A program made the position numbers and the translations under genes. This document shows, piece by piece, positions 60,139 through 64,000 of a DNA stretch of 64,000 nucleotides. Below the pieces are notes generated by a model that did no database searches, was not told where the DNA came from, and was given only the letters and a program-made list of their open reading frames with translations. This DNA comes from Leptasterias polaris. Lineage: Eukaryota > Echinodermata > Asteroidea > Forcipulatida > Asteriidae. The stretch lies in NCBI GenBank assembly GCA_037783415.1, contig JAZGTN010000232.1, positions 248,001 through 312,000 on the forward strand, read 5' to 3'. Every line of letters begins with the position of its first letter. Position 1 is the first letter of the stretch.

Positions 60139-60377
60139 TGCCACGACAAGGATACGAACCTGATTGCGATCACAGTGCAATGTCCTATAGACCTTATGCA
60201 TTGACGTCACCAAGCCGACATCTTAGAGGTAAACTGATGACGAAACAATGGAAACGCGCTGATTTGTACGCGCGGCGCACAGGACTGACCAATGAACATC
60301 TTCCTTTTGACCTCTAGGCGAGGGCGCCCTACTCAAATGACGTCATATGCATAAGGTCTATACTGGACGATCACAGC
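60139..60377 (-). pseudogene. Last tRNA-His copy, split by a MITE
   Basis: The 3' part (60139-60187) lacks 4 nt in the T stem/variable region and has a damaged B box. The 5' part resumes at 60361 with ctggacgatcacagc. A 173-bp MITE lies between. This is the outermost upstream copy. Confidence 0.8.
60188..60360 (+). mobile_element. 173-bp MITE inserted in the last tRNA copy
   Basis: Complete element with inverted ends gaccttatgcat and TA on each side. It is about 96% identical to the reverse-oriented copy at 2,149-2,321 and has the same length. It has no coding capacity. The insertion splits the gene between the anticodon arm and the D arm. Confidence 0.85.
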
Positions 60378-60844
60378 GAGCAACTTGCGTTGGCTTTGGC
60401 TGCTTATTTATCAACTAAAATAGAGAGAATGAGAAAAAAACACAACAAAAAAGGTCTCCTTTTGTTCTGTCTTTTCTTTTCTATACTGGCGCACTTTTTT
60501 GCAGCATTCTAACGAAATTTGTTTTAATTGCGCTTCGTATTAGAAAAAGGAAATGCTGCTCTTTAAAACATATTACAATGTGGAATGTTACCACATCCTT
60601 ACTTGCTGGTGTGCCTACAATCACAGATTATTTCAACACTTATTAAAGATGGGTTATTAATCACTTTTAATTAAGTGTGTAAAATTACACTGATTTCTGC
60701 CAAAACAATTTCATTTGTGTTATTTTAACACCGTGCAATGTTAATTTGGATTTTCTCTTCGTTATCTGTATAGTGACAACTCCCGAATGATGTATTTGGT
60801 TTGCGGTAACACTAGCAGCGGCGTAGCCAGGAATTTTTCGGTGT
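60378..60844. other. Right flank of the array
   Basis: Unrelated AT-rich sequence with no supported gene. Short ttaacac/gtgtaaaattacac-type motifs near 60,670-60,740 resemble those at 18,820 and 20,130. Confidence 0.4.
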
Positions 60845-60910
60845 GGGGGGGGGGGGGGGGGCACAGGGGGGGGGGGGGCATTGCTTCCAAGTGGGGTGGG
60901 GTGGGGGGCA
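60845..60910. repeat. G-rich tract (G17, G13 and GGGGT runs)
   Basis: Follows ggcgtagccaggaattttt, a sequence that often lies at the end of dispersed repeats in marine invertebrate genomes. The G runs could form quadruplexes. Frames through it are artefacts of the G runs. Confidence 0.75.
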
Positions 60911-61361
60911 GGGAAAATGGGTTTGGTCCCAGTGACATGTACACAATCATTTTCGAAACTTTTTGCCCTTCACGTTTATGCATCTAGTCCAGATTCTGGA
61001 CGTTCTTTATTAAATAGCTCTCCCGATCTCCCGACCTCCGCGTTGAGGGCGCTTTGCCCACCAATTCAGAGACCCGGCAAAAGTAACGACTGGACCGTTT
61101 TCTGGGCTCATCATCTGGACTGTGTTTTGACGTTGAGGGCTTAGTTGAAAAAGCTTTCTCTGAGCGCCGCGCGCGGACCGGGGAGCTATACGAAAACGGT
61201 CCACACGCTGGACTATTATGCACATGGAGTTCTCTTTTGAAACCGGATCTCGCAAAAATTAGGCTTTACGTGTTTTATGTTCTCACAGTGAGCTCGGCGC
61301 CGGTCCAGAAAATCCGCTCCCCAAAAACAAAAGTAAAATTCTCGATGTTTTTCAGAATCCT
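60911..61361. other. Non-coding stretch
   Basis: Overlapping short frames on both strands, none with a domain. Confidence 0.35.
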
Positions 61362-61573
61362 CGCTACGCTGGTAACGATAACCAACGGTTCATATACAGA
61401 ACATTGGTTCATGTGAAATAGCGTTGGGCATATAGCAGGACTTTTTGGTCTCTCCGGCATGTAGGTCGTATACCGGTATAATCAATGGTATGCAGCGCAC
61501 AACGCTGGTCACAATATTACCAATGGCTTATATTTATACACGTGAACCGCTGGTTATCGTTACCAGCGTAGCG
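61362..61573. repeat. 212-bp foldback element
   Basis: Arms of about 32 nt (cgctacgctggtaacgataa... and its near-exact inverse ending tatcgttaccagcgtagcg) flank about 150 bp. It is consistent with a small DNA transposon or foldback repeat. Confidence 0.75.
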
Positions 61574-62331
61574 CGAAGCACACACATACGTACTGTTCAT
61601 TTCGCTACATCGCATTGGTCAACACTGTAGACTTGATTTCAAGTCTGAGACTGTGGTTATTTCTCTGCATCACTCCCACGCAGAATTCCCCGGCAGATTT
61701 GCTATCACGCGCTCAAACTTGTAATCTCAGACTTATGACCCTCTTGTGTATACGGTATTCATTTATTCACTACTGACATTTACATACACTATGCCAGAGA
61801 GATGACCCTCAGGAGACCACAAAACTCCCGTTGGCTGCGTCTATTCCAAACAGGATATAATCGCTTCAGCATTTTCTGTAAAATCGAGCCATTGCTTTTA
61901 TTTTATATTGCTTTGTACGTACGGTACGCTTTATATAATTTATACATAAATAATACAAGATTTAATCTCAAAATATTGAAAAATAAACATGACACTGAAC
62001 AACCTGATCCTTACTAGACGAACAATTGTGATACCTTTGATTTGAATGGAATCGTCCAAAGATTTTCCCAACGTTTTTTACGTATTTTGAATAAAAAAAC
62101 TAGAATCACTTTGTTTTTGTGTGTTTCCAAACTGTAAGTTGAATCACCGAGCAGAGACAGATTAGTTACACGTGCATCAGTGTTGTATTTCTGTACTATA
62201 TCCCGTGGTATAAACGGTTAAGTTTGAATGTGCATTTTATTGAAGGCCTCGGAGATTCTGACCAATCAGAGTGTTCCGTCCACTTTTGGACTAATTCGCC
62301 ATAGGGTGTGTGTACAAACCGATGAACAATG
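61574..62331. other. Non-coding stretch
   Basis: AT-rich, with no gene signal that I trust. Confidence 0.35.
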
Positions 62332-62448
62332 TTCCCAAGTCTGTGATCGTAGGTTCAAGACGGAGGTTTATCCACAAGAGGGCGCTGTTTCAGCCAATAA
62401 TGTATCGGCTATCAGGACGACTAAAAACCACGATCACAGACTTGGAAC
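62332..62448. repeat. 117-bp foldback element
   Basis: Inverted arms of about 20 nt centred on caagtctgtgatcgt (62,336-62,350) and its exact inverse at 62,430-62,444. A 94-codon frame runs across it and is probably chance. Confidence 0.65.
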
Positions 62449-62969
62449 CAAGTCTATCAACACTTCGGCGCGCGCTCTTCCGGTTATGATTGCGACAATC
62501 CCCACCGCATAAGTTAAACAATATTTGCTTGGAATACGATAACAGTTTTTTGTTTTACTTTATTGTGAAGGCCTACAAATAGCAGACGTAGGCCTATTTG
62601 TTTTTATAATGTTTTGTTATAACGTGTTTTATTTTTGAGTGGGCACTATTGCGATTTTTTCGTGGGGGCACCTGGGGGGGGGGGGCGCATGGGACATTTG
62701 TTGGGGGGCCACGTGCGCCATAATTTTCTCTTACTGAAAGCTGTAATACTTCTAAGTATTTTAAGAATATTTTGAAGATTTAGATTTTGCACTGTATGCT
62801 ATGGGAGTTCATGGTTGGGTGCACCCTTGCGACCTTGTTAGTCTAGCTGTTTCTATGAAACGGCTGTTATATGCAAAATCTATAACATAGCTTGGCACCT
62901 CTCTCCCCGACAAAAAAACTTAGACACGCAACAGCCGTATATTTTCCGCAGTTGCTACAAACATCCAAA
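62449..62969. other. Non-coding stretch with G-rich tract
   Basis: A G-rich tract lies at about 62,663-62,709. It precedes the possible first exon. Confidence 0.35.
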
Positions 62970-63017
62970 ATGGCCGCTGTCAACAACAGAGTGCAGAGCG
63001 GTTCTGCTTCAAGAAAA
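62970..63017 (+). CDS. Possible first coding exon of a gene running off the window
   Basis: ATG in a good context (caaaATGGCC) opens 16 codons (MAAVNNRVQSGSASRK) and ends in phase 0 at a strong donor, aaaa|GTAAGT; unspliced, a stop follows within three codons. A short basic/serine-rich N-terminus before a first intron is common in animal genes. I do not recognise the protein. No downstream exon is visible within the last 980 bp, so the rest would lie beyond the window. The signal is suggestive but short. Confidence 0.3.
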
Positions 63018-63270
63018 GTAAGTCATAAGTGACAAATCTAAAGTTATCATGATGTAGTTTTAAACTTATTGTTATTAAGTGTACTTTTCTGAAAGTTGTC
63101 GATATTACAAATTTCGTTTCAGTGTAGAATTTAAGATAGACAGAGGCCGACTGTGTGCGATATATAGGCGCAGGCCCTATTTGAAATTTGAATTTTTAAT
63201 CTTTAAATTTTAAATGCTAATTTCTGCTCAGTACAGTTGTCGGTAGCTAGAGTCTAGAGATGAGACGGTT

Positions 63271-63335
63271 AGTTGCGATAATCGTAACCCTCCATCCTCC
63301 CTCCGGTCTGCTGGAGAGTTACGATCATCACAACT
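63271..63335. repeat. Short inverted repeat, 18-nt arms
   Basis: agttgcgataatcgtaac is matched in inverted orientation by gttacgatcatcacaact with few mismatches, around a C/T-rich loop. Confidence 0.6.
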
Positions 63336-63368
63336 AAGAGATGGACTGCCCTGCATCTAGCCCCACTT

Positions 63369-63402
63369 GTGTGGCCAAGGCTAGCTGAATCCTTGGCCAC
63401 AC
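63369..63402. repeat. Perfect 12-bp hairpin
   Basis: gtgtggccaagg and ccttggccacac flank a 10-nt loop. It lies just before the long inverted repeat and may belong to the same or an adjoining element. Confidence 0.7.
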
Positions 63403-63416
63403 GTCCCGACCATTTC

Positions 63417-64000
63417 TTTTTAAGCTAAGAAATAACCAATTAAATGGCGCATTATCATTATGGCGCATTCTCTACGGGCCAGTCGACGGTTTAAACCAGC
63501 TGAATGTGTTCACCTGGCTCTTAGCTTGCCTTGGGTGTTTTGAATAATCAAACAAATAAAATTTTAACAAGAAATTTTACACGATTATTGTGCGACTTAC
63601 AAGTTACTCCGAATTAATTTCCGCGATGTGTACCAAGAGCCGCCATTTTAGAATGACCCCAACAATCATGCGAATCGAATGCGACGTCAATGGCCGGCTG
63701 GGCTGTGGGCGGAGCGATACGGTGGGAACATTTCAATTTTCATTGGTTGCTTTGTGACTGCTCCGCCCACAGCCCAGCCGGCCAATGACGTCGCATTCGA
63801 TTCGCATGATTGTTGGGGTCATTCTAAAATGGCGGCTCTTGGTACACATCGCGGAAATTAATTCGGAGTAAGTCGCACAATACCCAAGGCAAGCTACATG
63901 TAAGAGCCAGGTGAACACATTCAGCTGGTTTAAACCGCTGACTGGCCCGTAGGGAATACGCCATAATGCGCCATTTAATTGGTTATTTCTTAGCTTAAAA
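63417..64000. mobile_element. Long inverted repeat (foldback element), cut by the window end
   Basis: The left arm is 63,417-63,715, the spacer is about 44 bp, and the right arm is 63,760-64,000 and may continue. The inner 79 bp of the arms differ at one base. The left arm holds about 50 bp (gttttgaataatcaaac...) absent from the right. Outer parts also match well (ttttaagctaagaaataacc). No transposase is visible. A 60-codon frame through it is a by-product. Confidence 0.85.

Larger units (their letters stand above)
24124..60377 (-). repeat. Giant tandem array of tRNA-His(GTG) genes, about 211 copies
   Basis: About 36.2 kb of head-to-tail units, each a 72-nt tRNA-His gene and a spacer of about 101 bp; all units face the same way. 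I counted 209 recognisable copies from 24,124 to 59,857, plus two decayed ones. The usual period is 173 bp. Spacers fall into a few families: one with tatatacttaaagagcc, one with atataattgaaaaacat, one with aaaaaatactcaaaagcc (unit 170-171 bp) and one with acaacaaatatttacta. Some lack 13 bp (160-bp units). In eukaryotes a tRNA-His family is usually small and dispersed, so this is far outside the norm. Variant copies recur in blocks, showing unequal exchange or segmental duplication. Because the array is so repetitive, copy number depends on assembly quality. Confidence 0.97.

Noticed and set aside
60188..60360. The 173-bp MITE as a modified tRNA unit, given equal length
   Set aside because: Its sequence is unrelated to the tRNA unit and matches the dispersed copy at 2,149-2,321, so the equal length is coincidence.
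24124..60377. CRISPR-like array (regular repeat and spacer)
   Set aside because: The repeat is a folded 72-nt tRNA gene and the spacers are near-identical families, not unique sequences. The DNA is eukaryotic.
60762..60987. Glycine- and proline-rich frames on both strands
   Set aside because: They are produced by the G17 and G13 tracts.
62228..62512. 94-codon plus-strand frame
   Set aside because: It spans a foldback repeat and shows no domain.

Overview
The window looks like animal nuclear DNA. It is AT-rich and gene-poor, with spliced-gene signals (signal-peptide exon, GT donor, polypyrimidine-AG acceptor), tRNA-derived SINE heads, several small inverted-repeat (MITE/foldback) transposons and many microsatellites. 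The SINE and MITE types (a tRNA-Leu/Ser-like SINE followed by a 'cttgagcaagac' motif, and a TTAA-flanked MITE) fit a marine deuterostome, most likely an echinoderm such as a sea star. That placement is inference from repeat style only.

Layout. Bases 1-14,900 are mostly non-coding, with SINE and MITE remnants. Bases 14,910-19,857 hold the one protein gene I can support well: a two-exon gene on the + strand for a secreted, eight-cysteine, knottin-like peptide. Its 4.5-kb intron carries a 44-bp minisatellite. Bases 19,960-24,100 show no convincing gene.

Bases 24,124-60,377 are the main feature. This is a head-to-tail array of tRNA-His(GTG) genes, all on the minus strand. I counted 209 copies with a mostly 72-nt gene body, plus two decayed copies at the right edge. 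The usual period is 173 bp, with variants of 170-172, 160 and 152 bp. Most copies keep an intact cloverleaf, A and B boxes and a T-run Pol III terminator about 8 nt downstream. Variant copies occur in families: T54->C, T54->A with a changed anticodon arm, T8->A, position 38 T->G, broken anticodon or acceptor stems, and 5' truncations. Three copies have altered anticodons (two GTT, one TTG). The array has higher-order structure like a satellite: 346-bp dimers, a 690-bp four-gene repeat, a 1,727-bp ten-gene repeat, blocks re-used at offsets of 5,178, 2,074 and 2,233 bp, and a 3,360-bp twenty-gene tandem duplication with no difference that I found. The left edge is abrupt. The right (upstream) edge decays, and a 173-bp MITE has inserted into the last copy.

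Bases 60,378-64,000 carry G-rich tracts, several foldback elements, one possible first coding exon at 62,970 and a long near-perfect inverted repeat that reaches the window end.

How the parts relate: the tRNA copies act as one multigene unit shaped by unequal exchange. The knottin gene has no visible functional link to it. I could run no searches, so counts come from reading the sequence by eye.
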